This document shows positions 17,485 through 26,481 of a stretch of DNA of 64,000 bases, piece by piece (the stretch's first letter is position 1; every line of letters starts with the position of its first letter). The notes below the pieces were generated by a model, which ran no database searches, was not told the DNA's origin, and worked only from the letters and a program-made list of their open reading frames with translations. The position numbers and the translations under genes are program-made. The stretch is from Methylosinus sp. LW4 (lineage in GTDB: Bacteria > Pseudomonadota > Alphaproteobacteria > Rhizobiales > Beijerinckiaceae), in the NCBI RefSeq assembly GCF_000379125.1, contig NZ_KB900626.1, positions 3,110,667 through 3,174,666 of the forward strand, written 5' to 3'.

Positions 17485-20400
17485 TGCGCTTTCGCCGCAT
17501 TCTCGCCTATGCCTTCGGCGCGCTGGCGCTGCTCGCCGTCGCCGGTACGCTCATGCTGCGCATGCAGACGCGCACGGGCAAGAGCTTCCTCGCCGATCTC
17601 GTCTCGCGCGCCGCCTCCTCCGCCGATATGAAAGTTGAGATCGGCGCCTTCGAGGACCCGCTGTCGGCGCATCCGCTGCTGCGCGACATCTCCATCGCCG
17701 ACAGGGACGGCCCCTATCTGAAGATCGACCAGATCGCGCTGGACTGGTCGCCTTCCGCGCTGTTCTCGCTGCGCGTCGATATAGAGAAGCTCGCCATTGG
17801 CGCGATCGACATCGCCCGCCTCCCGGCGCCCGCGCAGGCTGCGACGGCGACGCCGAAAAGCAGCGGCGGCTTCTCGCTCCCCGATCTGCCCGTTCGCATC
17901 CGCCTCGGCCGGCTGGCGCTGGACACATTGTCGCTCGGCGCGCCCGTTCTCGGAACCGCGGCGAAATTCGCCGCGACCGGCGAGGCGTCGCTCGACAAGG
18001 GCGCGCATCTTACGCTCGACATTCGCCGGCTGGACGCGCCGGGCGCCATAACGGCGAAAGCCGATGTCGCGGCCGGCGGCCAGAAGATCGCGCTCGCCCT
18101 CACGGCGCAGGAGCCGGAAGGCGGCGCCATCGCGCGGCTCGCCGCTCTGCCCGGCCTGCCCCCCGTCGATATTTCGCTGACCGGCGAAGGCGCGCTCGAC
18201 GATTTCGCCGCGCATCTTTCCGCCAAGGCCGGAGAGAAGATCGGCGCCGAAGGCGCGGCGCATGTCATTCGCAAGGATGCGGCGCGGCGGCTCGATTTCG
18301 ATTTGGGCGTCCGCCTCGCCCCGCTGCTGCCGCCCGCCGCCGTTCCGCTGCTCGACGGCGTGACGCAGCTCGCCGGCGCCGCCACTCTGCGCGACGATGG
18401 CGCGCTGGAGGGCGATATCGCCATCCGCAGCCGCTCCGACGCCGCGCCGCGGCCGCTCGATCTTTCGATCGCGCTGAAGGGCGTTCCGAAAGACGAGCGC
18501 GTGAGCGCGACTCTGAGCGGAACTCTGGCCGTTCCGTCGCTCGAAGCGCCCGCGCTGGAGAAGCTGCTGGGCGAGCGCGTGACGCTCGGCGGCGCGGTCG
18601 CCTCGCTGCCCGGCGGCGGACTGCGCTTCGACGGGCTCGAATTGCGCGGCGCGCATCTCGCGGCGAAGATCGACGGCGCGGCGATGCGCGAGGCGCTCGA
18701 CGTCGGCGCGAAGGTCACGATCGCCGATCTGAAGCCCGCCGATCCGCGCCTCTCCGGCCGCGCCGAAATTTCCGTGAAGGCGACCGGCTCCGCCGACAAG
18801 CCCAACGCCGATTTCGAGGCGCTGCTCAGCGGCGCGCATCTCGACGGCCATGCGATCCAAAAACTCGCGCTGCACGGCGCCGCGCGCGATCTCACCGGCG
18901 CGCTCGTCGCGACCGCGACGCTGGACGGCGCCATAGACGGCGCCCCGGCGCGCGGCAAATTGAACGTCGCGCATAAGGACGCCGGCTGGACGGCGAACGA
19001 CCTCGATCTCTCCGTCGGCCGCGCGACTCTCCGCGGCGCGCTCGCGCTCGACGCGCAAAAGCTCGCCAGCGGACGATTCTCTCTCGCCGCGTCCGATCTC
19101 GACGATCTCTCCGCGCTCGCTCTGCGCAAGCTCTCCGGCGCGCTGAAGGCCGACATTATCCTCGACGCTTCGCACGGCGCGCAGAATATATCGATCGACG
19201 CGCAGGGAACGCGCATTCGCGCCGCCGACGCCACGATCGAAAAGCTCGGCGCCAAGCTCTCCGGCCGTGATCTGCTGCGCCGACCTTCGCTCGACGGAAA
19301 CATCGCCGTCGATGCGCTCCATATCGGCGGCAAGACCATCTCCAAAGCGCGCCTCACTGCGACGCCCGCCGGCGCCGCCACCGCGCTCGATCTCGCAGTG
19401 GACGCCGAAGGCTTCGCCATTGCGAGCCGCGCCGCGCTGACGCCCGGCGAGCGGACGCGGCTCGACATTCGATCGCTCTCCGCGCAGCGCGCCGGCAAGC
19501 GCATCGCCCTCGCAACGCCGGCGAGCGTCACCCTCGGCGCCGGCGCCGTGGAGCTGAAGGGAATCGCCCTCGCGCTCGGCGCCGGCCGGCTCGACATTGA
19601 CGGAACCATCGGCGATCGTCTCGACCTCACCGCGCGCGCGCGCGGCGTTCCGCTCTCCATCGCTTCCATCGCCGACGCCAGCCTGGCGCTCGACGGCGCA
19701 TTGGACGCCGAGGCGCGGATTACCGGCGACAAGAAAGCGCCGAGCGGCGATTGGAAGATCAAGATCGCCAAGCTCTCCGCGCCGCAATTGCGCAGCAATG
19801 GCCTGCCGCCACTGGATATGGACGCGCATGGCGCGCTCGCAGGCGCGCGCACGAGCCTCGATGCGACGATCGCGCTCGGCGCTGGCGGGCGCTTCGCCAT
19901 CACCGGCTCGGCGCCGATCGATGCGGCGGGCGCGCTGGATTTGAAAGTGAAGGGCGAGGCGGACGCCAAGCTCGCCGACACGGCGCTCTCCGCCAATGGC
20001 CAGAGCCTGCGCGGCAAGGCCAATGTCGATTTGCGCATCGCCGGCTCCGTCGCTGCGCCGGCGATCGAAGGCGGCGTGACGCTCGCCAATGGCTCCTTCT
20101 CCGATCCGCTGAACGGCGTCTATCTCGACCACATAGACGCCAAGCTCGACGGACATGGCCGCGAGATCGTCATCACGCGCCTGACCGCGCTCACCAAAAA
20201 TGGCGGGCAAATCGCCGCGACCGGCAAAATCGCCGTCGAGCCGCAAGCGGGAATGCCCGGCGCCATTCGCATCAAGGCCAAGAATGCGCAGCTCGTCAGC
20301 AGCGATCTCGTCTCCGCGACCGCCGATCTCGATCTCGACATAGGCGGCCCGCTCGCGCGTTCGCCGAAAGTCTCTGGCCGCGTGACGCTGACGACGATGG

Positions 20401-21242
20401 AGGTCAACGTCCCCGATCGCCTGCCCGCCTCCTTTCAGGCGCCGCGCGGCGCGGTGCATGTTTCGCCGCGCGCTTTCGCCAAAGAGATGCTGGCGCTGGA
20501 GGCCAAGGAGAAAGCGCGCGCCGCAAAGCGCTCGCCCTTCGACGCGACGATCGATCTCGCGCTCGCCGCCCCCAATCGCATCTTCGTGCGCGGACGCGGC
20601 ATCGACGCCGAATTCGGCGGCGAGCTGAAGCTGAGCGGCACGATCCAGAAGCCGGCCGTCAACGGCGCTTTCGATCTGCGCCGCGGCAAGCTGCAATTGC
20701 TGACCCAGCGTATCGATCTCACGCGCGGCAAATTGAGCTTCGCCGGCGGCCTCGTTCCGCAGCTCGATTTTTCCGCCGAGACGACCGCGGGCGACGTCAC
20801 CGCCAAGATCGGCGTCTCCGGCCCGGCCTCGCTGCCGAATTTCTCCTTCTCCTCCTCGCCGGAGCTGCCGCAGGACGAGGTCCTCTCGCGCCTGCTCTTC
20901 GCCAAGGCGTCGGGCTCACTCTCCGCCTTTCAGGCGCTGCAGCTCGCAACGGCGCTCGCGCAATTCTCCGGCGCCGGAACCGGCGTCGACGCATTCGAGA
21001 AAATGCGCAAGGCGCTCGGCGTCGACTCGCTCGATCTCGAGGCCGGCGGCTCCAGCGGGCCGACGGTCGGCGCCTCGCGCTATATTTCCGACAATATCAG
21101 CGTCGGCGTGCGCACGGGCGCCAAGCCGGAGCAGACCGCGGTCAGCGTCGGCGTGGACGTCACCAAGAATGTCCGCGTGAAGGGCGAAACCAAGGTCGAC
21201 GGCAAATCCTCGCTCGGCGTCGGCGTCGAATGGGAATATTGA
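17484..21242 (+). CDS. tamB: TamB, inner-membrane translocation and assembly module protein
   Basis: A 1252-residue AsmA-like bridge protein (DUF490). The N-terminus has a single signal-anchor helix (AFGALALLAVAGTLML); the long middle is a repetitive beta-rich periplasmic region suited to a lipid-conducting groove. The C-terminal part shows the conserved TamB domain (AAPNRIFVRGRGIDAEFGGEL and GTGVDAFEKMRKALGVDSL) and ends in VEWEY, like an outer-membrane-facing strand. Codon-biased GC-rich sequence gives a long antisense reading frame over most of the gene, which is a shadow. It is coupled to tamA by a one-base overlap. Confidence 0.92.
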   Translation: MRFRRILAYAFGALALLAVAGTLMLRMQTRTGKSFLADLVSRAASSADMKVEIGAFEDPLSAHPLLRDISIADRDGPYLKIDQIALDWSPSALFSLRVDIEKLAIGAIDIARLPAPAQAATATPKSSGGFSLPDLPVRIRLGRLALDTLSLGAPVLGTAAKFAATGEASLDKGAHLTLDIRRLDAPGAITAKADVAAGGQKIALALTAQEPEGGAIARLAALPGLPPVDISLTGEGALDDFAAHLSAKAGEKIGAEGAAHVIRKDAARRLDFDLGVRLAPLLPPAAVPLLDGVTQLAGAATLRDDGALEGDIAIRSRSDAAPRPLDLSIALKGVPKDERVSATLSGTLAVPSLEAPALEKLLGERVTLGGAVASLPGGGLRFDGLELRGAHLAAKIDGAAMREALDVGAKVTIADLKPADPRLSGRAEISVKATGSADKPNADFEALLSGAHLDGHAIQKLALHGAARDLTGALVATATLDGAIDGAPARGKLNVAHKDAGWTANDLDLSVGRATLRGALALDAQKLASGRFSLAASDLDDLSALALRKLSGALKADIILDASHGAQNISIDAQGTRIRAADATIEKLGAKLSGRDLLRRPSLDGNIAVDALHIGGKTISKARLTATPAGAATALDLAVDAEGFAIASRAALTPGERTRLDIRSLSAQRAGKRIALATPASVTLGAGAVELKGIALALGAGRLDIDGTIGDRLDLTARARGVPLSIASIADASLALDGALDAEARITGDKKAPSGDWKIKIAKLSAPQLRSNGLPPLDMDAHGALAGARTSLDATIALGAGGRFAITGSAPIDAAGALDLKVKGEADAKLADTALSANGQSLRGKANVDLRIAGSVAAPAIEGGVTLANGSFSDPLNGVYLDHIDAKLDGHGREIVITRLTALTKNGGQIAATGKIAVEPQAGMPGAIRIKAKNAQLVSSDLVSATADLDLDIGGPLARSPKVSGRVTLTTMEVNVPDRLPASFQAPRGAVHVSPRAFAKEMLALEAKEKARAAKRSPFDATIDLALAAPNRIFVRGRGIDAEFGGELKLSGTIQKPAVNGAFDLRRGKLQLLTQRIDLTRGKLSFAGGLVPQLDFSAETTAGDVTAKIGVSGPASLPNFSFSSSPELPQDEVLSRLLFAKASGSLSAFQALQLATALAQFSGAGTGVDAFEKMRKALGVDSLDLEAGGSSGPTVGASRYISDNISVGVRTGAKPEQTAVSVGVDVTKNVRVKGETKVDGKSSLGVGVEWEY

Positions 21243-21362
21243 CGGAGCGCCGTTATTCGCAAATGATGTTCCGCGACCGCGGCCGATAGGCCGTCATTCC
21301 ACTCGCTGATTTGTTCCGCTATATTGCCGCCAGAAGCTCATTTTACCCGAAAGGCCGCGAAC

Positions 21363-22739
21363 ATGCTCGACCGGCTCGTCGCGCGCGCGGCGCAATTGCC
21401 CGCCTATGGGGAATTACGCTGGCACGCCAATCATTCCTCCCGCATCATGATGCGCAAAGGCGTGCTGCTCGCCAATGGACGCTCGCGCGACAGCGGCCTC
21501 TCGGCGCGTCTCTATCGCAACGGCGCCTTCGGCTTCGCCGCCGCGCCCGGCGATGACGAGGCCAGCCTCGCCGCCGTCATCGCCACGGCGCAAGACAATG
21601 CCGAATTCGCCGGCGGCCACGCCGCGACCGGCGCGCTCTCCACTGCGGCGGGAAGCGGAAGCTATGATTATCGCAGCAAGCGCGCGCCGCTCTCGGCGGA
21701 AGAGCGCGTCGATATCGTGCGGCGGCTCGACGAGGCGATCCGCGCCCGCTATCCCGGCCTCGTCAATGTCGACATCTCGCTGTCCAGCCATGCGAGCGAG
21801 AAGATTCTCGCCAATAGCGACGGCGCCGCGACCTGTTCCTTCGTGCCGCGCGCGGCGCTGGTCGTCTCCATGAGCGTCGCCGCCAATGATGGAATCGTCG
21901 AGCTCTATGACATTCTCGGCGGCTTCGGCGAGATAGAAGACCAATCCTTCGACGAAGCGACGCTCGCGCCCTGGCTAGAGGATCTGCACGAGAATCTGCG
22001 TCGCAAGGCCGAGGGCGGCCAATGCGAGGCCGGCGATCACGATGTCGTGCTCGACGCGGCGCTCGCCGGCATTCTCGCCCATGAGGCGATCGGCCATACT
22101 TGCGAGGCCGATCTCGTGCTCGCGGGCTCGGTCGCGGGCGATCGTCTCGGCGAGCTGGTGGCGAGCGAGAAGATCACGCTCGGCGATTATGGCGGCCGCG
22201 GGCCGGACGGCAAATCCTCCTTCGCCATTCATGTCGATGACGAAGGCACGCCCTGCCGCGACGTCGCCATCATAGAAAACGGCGTGCTGAAAAACTTTCT
22301 GCATAATAAGCGCACCGCGCAAATGCTGGGCGCGGAGCCCGCCGGCAATGCGCGCGCCTTCTCCTTTCAGGACGAGCCGCTGGTGCGCATGCGCAACACC
22401 TGCATCGCCAAGGGAAACGACAAGCTCTCCGACATGATCGGCGCGATCGAGCGCGGCTATTATCTGAAGCGCTCCACCAATGGCCAGGCGGACGCCACCA
22501 GCGAATTCATGTTCGGCGTCAATTGCGGCTATGAGATAAGAGACGGCAAGCTCGGCCGCGCCATTCGCGACACGACGATCTCCGGCGTCGCCTTCGACAT
22601 GCTGAAGAGCGTCACCCATGTCGGCGATGATTTCCGCTGGGCGGCGGGGGGCGGCTGGTGCGGCAAGAAGCAGCCGATCGCCGTCGGCATGGGCGGCCCT
22701 TCGATCAAATGCCGCGTCACTCTGGGAGGACGCGGATGA
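21363..22739 (+). CDS. tldD: TldD, metalloprotease subunit
   Basis: A 458-residue member of the TldD/PmbA family; TldD carries the zinc site and forms a heterodimer with TldE that cleaves unfolded peptides and leader peptides of modified peptides. The active-site motif HEAIGHTCEAD (HExxxH plus downstream acid) is intact near residue 240. The ATG at 21363 (MLDRLVARAAQLP) is preferred over an upstream in-frame start because it is the family-typical N-terminus. The last four bases overlap tldE (ATGA), the usual arrangement of the two subunits. Confidence 0.93.
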   Translation: MLDRLVARAAQLPAYGELRWHANHSSRIMMRKGVLLANGRSRDSGLSARLYRNGAFGFAAAPGDDEASLAAVIATAQDNAEFAGGHAATGALSTAAGSGSYDYRSKRAPLSAEERVDIVRRLDEAIRARYPGLVNVDISLSSHASEKILANSDGAATCSFVPRAALVVSMSVAANDGIVELYDILGGFGEIEDQSFDEATLAPWLEDLHENLRRKAEGGQCEAGDHDVVLDAALAGILAHEAIGHTCEADLVLAGSVAGDRLGELVASEKITLGDYGGRGPDGKSSFAIHVDDEGTPCRDVAIIENGVLKNFLHNKRTAQMLGAEPAGNARAFSFQDEPLVRMRNTCIAKGNDKLSDMIGAIERGYYLKRSTNGQADATSEFMFGVNCGYEIRDGKLGRAIRDTTISGVAFDMLKSVTHVGDDFRWAAGGGWCGKKQPIAVGMGGPSIKCRVTLGGRG

Positions 22740-24031
22740 GCGCGCCGACGGACGACTTCCTCGACCATATTCTCGCGAAGGCGAAAGACGCCGGCGCCAC
22801 GGCGGCGCAGGCGCTCACCAATCGCACGCGCTATTTCGAAATCGAGTTCGATCATCACAGCGTCGATCTCGTGCGCTCCACCGAGAATGAGACGACGACG
22901 ATCACGCTCTTTCGCGACGGCAAGCGCGGCGGCGCGACGCTCAACGGGCGCCGGCCGGAGGAGGTGGAGGCGGCGATCGCCGCCGCGGCGACGGCGGCCG
23001 AAGCCGGCGTCGCCGATCCCGCCAATGGAATAGCCGAAGCGCCTTCGCTGCCGCCGGGCGATCACGGCCCCGCCGAGCCAAACCGCGCCGCCATGCGCGC
23101 GCAGGTCGATGAGTTTCTGGCGAGCCTGCCCGCGCGCCATCCGCTGCTGCGGCTGCGCGACAGCCTCTACACTTTCACCGACCAAGAGACCGAATTCGCC
23201 AATTCGAACGGGCTGCGCCAGCGCGAGCGGCGCGGCGGTCACGGCTTTCGCGCCATGTTCATGGCCAAGGACGGAGCGCTCACCACATCTTTCAACGCGG
23301 TGGGGGGAAGGTCCTTCGGGCCTTTCGCCTCGCTCTATGACGCCGCCGGCGTCGGGCGGCTGATGGCCGAATGCGAGCGCTCGCTGGAGCGCCGGCCGGT
23401 CGCGGGAAAATTCATCGGCGATGTGATCGTCACGCCGCACTGCTTCACGGGGCTGATGCCTTCCCTCGCCGGCGCGCTGTCCGGCCCGGCGCTGCTCGCC
23501 GGCTCCTCACCGTTCAAGGACAAGCGCGGAGAGAGAATCGCCAGCCCTTTGTTCTCGCTCGACAACGCGCCGCGCTCCGCGGATTTCTCAGAAGGCTCGG
23601 ATTTCGACGAATTCGGCGTGCCGACGCGTGATCTGCCGATCATCGAGAATGGCGTGCTGAAGGATTTCTACGTCGGCTATTTCTTCTCGCGCAAGCTCGG
23701 CATGGCGCAGACGGCGGGCGTGCGCAACAGCCGCGTGCGGCCGGGCGAGACCGCCCTTTCCGATATGATCGCCGGAGTGAAGCGCGGAATCTTGTTCTCC
23801 CGCTTCTCCGGCGGCGCGCCCAATGACAATCTGGATTTTTCTGGCATCGCCAAAAACTCGTTCTATATCGAGAATGGCGAGTTGCGGCACGCCCTGAACG
23901 AGACCATGGTGAGCGGGAATTTCCAACAATTGCTGCAAGACATTCACGCCGTCTCGAAAGAGGTCGTGAATTTCGGCGATTGCGCCTATCCCTTCATCGC
24001 CGCCTCGGGCGTGACCATTTCGTCGAAATGA
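22736..24031 (+). CDS. tldE: TldE/PmbA-type subunit of the TldD-TldE protease
   Basis: A 431-residue partner of TldD. It has the same fold (DGKRGGATL near the N-terminus, GVRNSRVRPGETALSDMIAGVKRGI in the C-terminal half) but no HExxxH motif, as expected for the non-catalytic subunit. The start ATG 22736 overlaps the tldD stop, and no substrate peptide gene is recognisable nearby, although PQQ-type or microcin-type leader processing is known for the family. Also annotated as pmbA in some genomes. Confidence 0.9.
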   Translation: MSAPTDDFLDHILAKAKDAGATAAQALTNRTRYFEIEFDHHSVDLVRSTENETTTITLFRDGKRGGATLNGRRPEEVEAAIAAAATAAEAGVADPANGIAEAPSLPPGDHGPAEPNRAAMRAQVDEFLASLPARHPLLRLRDSLYTFTDQETEFANSNGLRQRERRGGHGFRAMFMAKDGALTTSFNAVGGRSFGPFASLYDAAGVGRLMAECERSLERRPVAGKFIGDVIVTPHCFTGLMPSLAGALSGPALLAGSSPFKDKRGERIASPLFSLDNAPRSADFSEGSDFDEFGVPTRDLPIIENGVLKDFYVGYFFSRKLGMAQTAGVRNSRVRPGETALSDMIAGVKRGILFSRFSGGAPNDNLDFSGIAKNSFYIENGELRHALNETMVSGNFQQLLQDIHAVSKEVVNFGDCAYPFIAASGVTISSK

Positions 24032-24065
24032 CGCGCCGGCGCCCGCCGGCGGCTGGAGAAACTGC

Positions 24066-24590
24066 TTGATCTGTCGCGCCTGCCTTTCCCGCCCACGCTT
24101 CTTCGGCCTCGTCGCGGTCGTTCTCGCTCTGACGCTCGACCAGGCGCATAAATTCTGGATGCTGAACGTCTTCGACATCGGCCTGCGCCAGCCGATCCGG
24201 CTCACCTCCTTTCTCGATCTCGTGCTGTCGTGGAATTTCGGCGTCTCCTATTCGCTGCTCTCCTCGCAGACCGAGCCGACGCGGGCGCTGCTCGTCGCCT
24301 TTCAATTGTCGATCGTCGGCTGCCTCTCCTATTGGCTGTGGCGGGCGCCGCGGCGGCTCACCGCGGCGGCGCTCGGCCTGGTGGTGGGCGGGGCGCTGGG
24401 CAATGTCGCGGATCGGCTGACGCGCGGCGCGGTGGCGGATTTCTTCTTCTTCCACACGGCCCTGCCGGTGGGGCCGCTGGCCAATTACGTGTTCAATGTC
24501 GCCGACGCCGCGATTTTTCTCGGCGTCGTCCTGCTGCTGCTGGAGAGCCTCAACAGCGGCGCCGCGCGGCCGACGCCGGCGGCCGGGTAG
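24066..24590 (+). CDS. lspA: Lipoprotein signal peptidase II
   Basis: A 174-residue inner-membrane aspartic protease that removes signal peptides from diacylated prolipoproteins. Four hydrophobic helices are visible. The conserved family blocks are present: LDQAHK, NFGVSYSLL, GGALGNVADRL (catalytic Asp) and VADFFFFH plus FNVADAAI (second catalytic Asp). The frame has no ATG at a suitable place, so translation appears to start at TTG 24066. Several lipoproteins in the window would be its substrates. Confidence 0.9.
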   Translation: MICRACLSRPRFFGLVAVVLALTLDQAHKFWMLNVFDIGLRQPIRLTSFLDLVLSWNFGVSYSLLSSQTEPTRALLVAFQLSIVGCLSYWLWRAPRRLTAAALGLVVGGALGNVADRLTRGAVADFFFFHTALPVGPLANYVFNVADAAIFLGVVLLLLESLNSGAARPTPAAG

Positions 24591-24725
24591 ATCTCGCGAC
24601 GATTTCGGCTGGCCCGGAGCCTCACACGCCTCTAAAATGCCGTTAAGCTGGCCGTAACAATTCGGCTCGTTTGGAATCGTGCGCGCTCCGGGACCGGGCC
24701 GCGCCCATGGGAGGAGATCTGGGCG

Positions 24726-25343
24726 ATGAAACGGGCGACAGCCTCTCTGCGTCTTACGCCGGCATGCGTCGGGCTCGCGCTCGTGTTTCTCGGCGGAACG
24801 GGCGTCGTCCCGGCCGCGGCCTATGACGACAAATCGACGCTCACCTCGGTGCTCGGCTTCATCGGCGTCTATTCCGACGAGGACGAGAGCCAGAAGATCG
24901 TCTTCCGCGAGCACCCCAAGCTGGTCGTGCCGCCCAATCGCCAGGGGCTCCCCTCGCCGCAGGCGGAGAGCGAGCGCCCCGCCTCCTGGCCGGTGGATCA
25001 GGAGATCGCGCGCCGCAAAGGAACGCCCGCGCCGGCGCGCCAGCCGGGCCTCAACGAGAATCCCAATGTCGCCGGCTCCAAGAATGGCGAAGGCCCGCGC
25101 AAATGCCTCGTCGCCGCCTCGGACGGACATTGCACCATCGCCACAGACGCGGACGAGCCGGGCGCCGCCAGCGGCCCGAAGACGCGCGGCGCCGGCGAGG
25201 CCTCGACCCGCTCCTATCTGACCGAGCCGCCGCAGGCCTACCGCCAGAAGGTCGCGGGCGGCAAAGGCATGAAGGAACCCGAGGAAAAGCCCGGCTGGAC
25301 CAATCCGATCGGCATGATCGGCAGCCTTTTCGGCGGCTCCTGA
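24726..25343 (+). CDS. Secreted hypothetical protein downstream of lspA
   Basis: A 205-residue protein with a signal peptide (cleavage likely after VPAAA, residue 32). The mature part begins YDDKSTLTSVLGFIGVYSDED, is rich in Pro, Gly and charged residues, contains two cysteines (RKCLV and GHCTI) and ends in NPIGMIGSLFGGS. It looks like a low-complexity periplasmic or envelope-associated protein and is not recognised. The SD GGAGATCTGGGCG precedes ATG 24726, and a 135-bp gap with AT-rich promoter-like sequence separates it from lspA, so it may have its own promoter. Confidence 0.7.
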   Translation: MKRATASLRLTPACVGLALVFLGGTGVVPAAAYDDKSTLTSVLGFIGVYSDEDESQKIVFREHPKLVVPPNRQGLPSPQAESERPASWPVDQEIARRKGTPAPARQPGLNENPNVAGSKNGEGPRKCLVAASDGHCTIATDADEPGAASGPKTRGAGEASTRSYLTEPPQAYRQKVAGGKGMKEPEEKPGWTNPIGMIGSLFGGS

Positions 25344-25367
25344 GCCGCCGATCGGGCGCCCCGCCGC

Positions 25368-26108
25368 TCAGCCGCCGCTCAGCACGATGCGGCGATGCGT
25401 CGGCTGTAGCGGGCGGGCGTTCATCGGGAACAGCGTCTTGAAGGCGTCTATGTCCGCCTGCGCCACCGTCACCGGCTCGGCGAAGACATTCCAATGCACC
25501 ACTTCCGAGCAGGGCGGCGTCGTCAGCGAGCCCTCGTAGCGGAAGAGCTTCTGCCCCTTGGGCAGCAGAGCGGCGGCGTCGACCGGCGCCTTCAGCGCGG
25601 TCTTGCCTTCCTCCTTCGGCGCGGCGGCCATCACCGCGGAAAACGCCTTGTTGGGCGCGCCGGCGACGAGGAAGGAGCCGACCACCAGAAGATCGCCGTT
25701 GTCCCCGGCATGGACGAAATGCGCCTCCATGGCGAGGCGCTTGCCGCCGAGCGCATGCTCGCTCGGCGTGTGGAAATGGAATTGCTTCAGCTCGAACTTG
25801 CGGCCGCCGAGCTCGGCGACGCCGCCGCCCGCGGCGGCGTTGGCCTGGATCGTATGGCCATTGTTGACGATCTCGAAAGACTGCGGCTTCCAGCCGAGCT
25901 TGGGCGGGCGAATGTCGGATTTGACCGCATCGACGAGATCGATCGGCGATTGCTCCCCGCCGAGCGTGCAGGCCTTGGCCGCCTCGTCATGCGCGCCCCA
26001 ATGCTGGGGATCGTCATAGGTCCAATGCGCCCCCTCGGCGCGGGCCGCCGCGGCGCAGAGCGGACAGGCCGCGAGGCCGGCCAGAAACGAACGTCGTGTG
26101 AAAGCCAT
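25368..26108 (-). CDS. Alpha-class carbonic anhydrase, Tat-exported
   Basis: A 246-residue periplasmic zinc enzyme converting CO2 and bicarbonate. The N-terminus TRRSFLAGLAA is a twin-arginine signal. The mature enzyme has the alpha-class zinc ligands in QFHFHTPSEH and EAHFVH, a QSPIDL segment and the substrate pocket SLTTPPCSE, in canonical order; two cysteines (Cys in KACTL and PPCSE) probably form the usual disulfide. Start ATG 26108 is chosen because it gives the Tat signal; longer frames upstream are not supported. It faces the hypothetical gene tail to tail and is divergent from the M16 peptidase pair. Confidence 0.93.
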   Translation of the reverse strand: MAFTRRSFLAGLAACPLCAAAARAEGAHWTYDDPQHWGAHDEAAKACTLGGEQSPIDLVDAVKSDIRPPKLGWKPQSFEIVNNGHTIQANAAAGGGVAELGGRKFELKQFHFHTPSEHALGGKRLAMEAHFVHAGDNGDLLVVGSFLVAGAPNKAFSAVMAAAPKEEGKTALKAPVDAAALLPKGQKLFRYEGSLTTPPCSEVVHWNVFAEPVTVAQADIDAFKTLFPMNARPLQPTHRRIVLSGG

Positions 26109-26481
26109 GCGATTCCCCCCATTTACGCATCGGTCGCGGCGCCTTGGCCGCCGCGCCGTCGAATTTCGACGATTCGAGAAAAGATGATGCCCGAGAGCTT
26201 CAGCTGCGGCAACGCCGGCCCGGCGGCGCAACCCGTTTACCATTCGTCGACGAAGCGGCGCGAGGCAGGGCCGCTTTCGCCCTGCAGGCCGGGCCGCGGT
26301 GCGCGCGGCGCCTGACATGCCTCGCATTCGCGCTTATATAGATCGAATGCTTCCGTCGAAGCGTCCGGGGAAAGCCCGCGGCCGAACTGGCGCCGAATTC
26401 TCTTGGCCGAATTCAAAACTGGCCGGATTCTCTCGGCCGGGCCGGCGAGCGCCGGACGCGCTATAGCGAGGAAAGATTATC
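26109..26481. other. Intergenic region between carbonic anhydrase and M16 peptidase genes
   Basis: This 373-bp region holds the divergent promoters. No gene is supported. Near 26392-26450 there are short direct repeats around the unit TGGCC-GAATTC/GGATTCTC, and an AGGAAAG ribosome-binding site precedes the start of the peptidase gene at 26482. Confidence 0.4.

Noticed and set aside
17379..20696. Long antisense frame across tamB
   Set aside because: tamB has a convincing domain layout and coupling to tamA; the opposite frame has repetitive Arg/Ala composition and no family resemblance.
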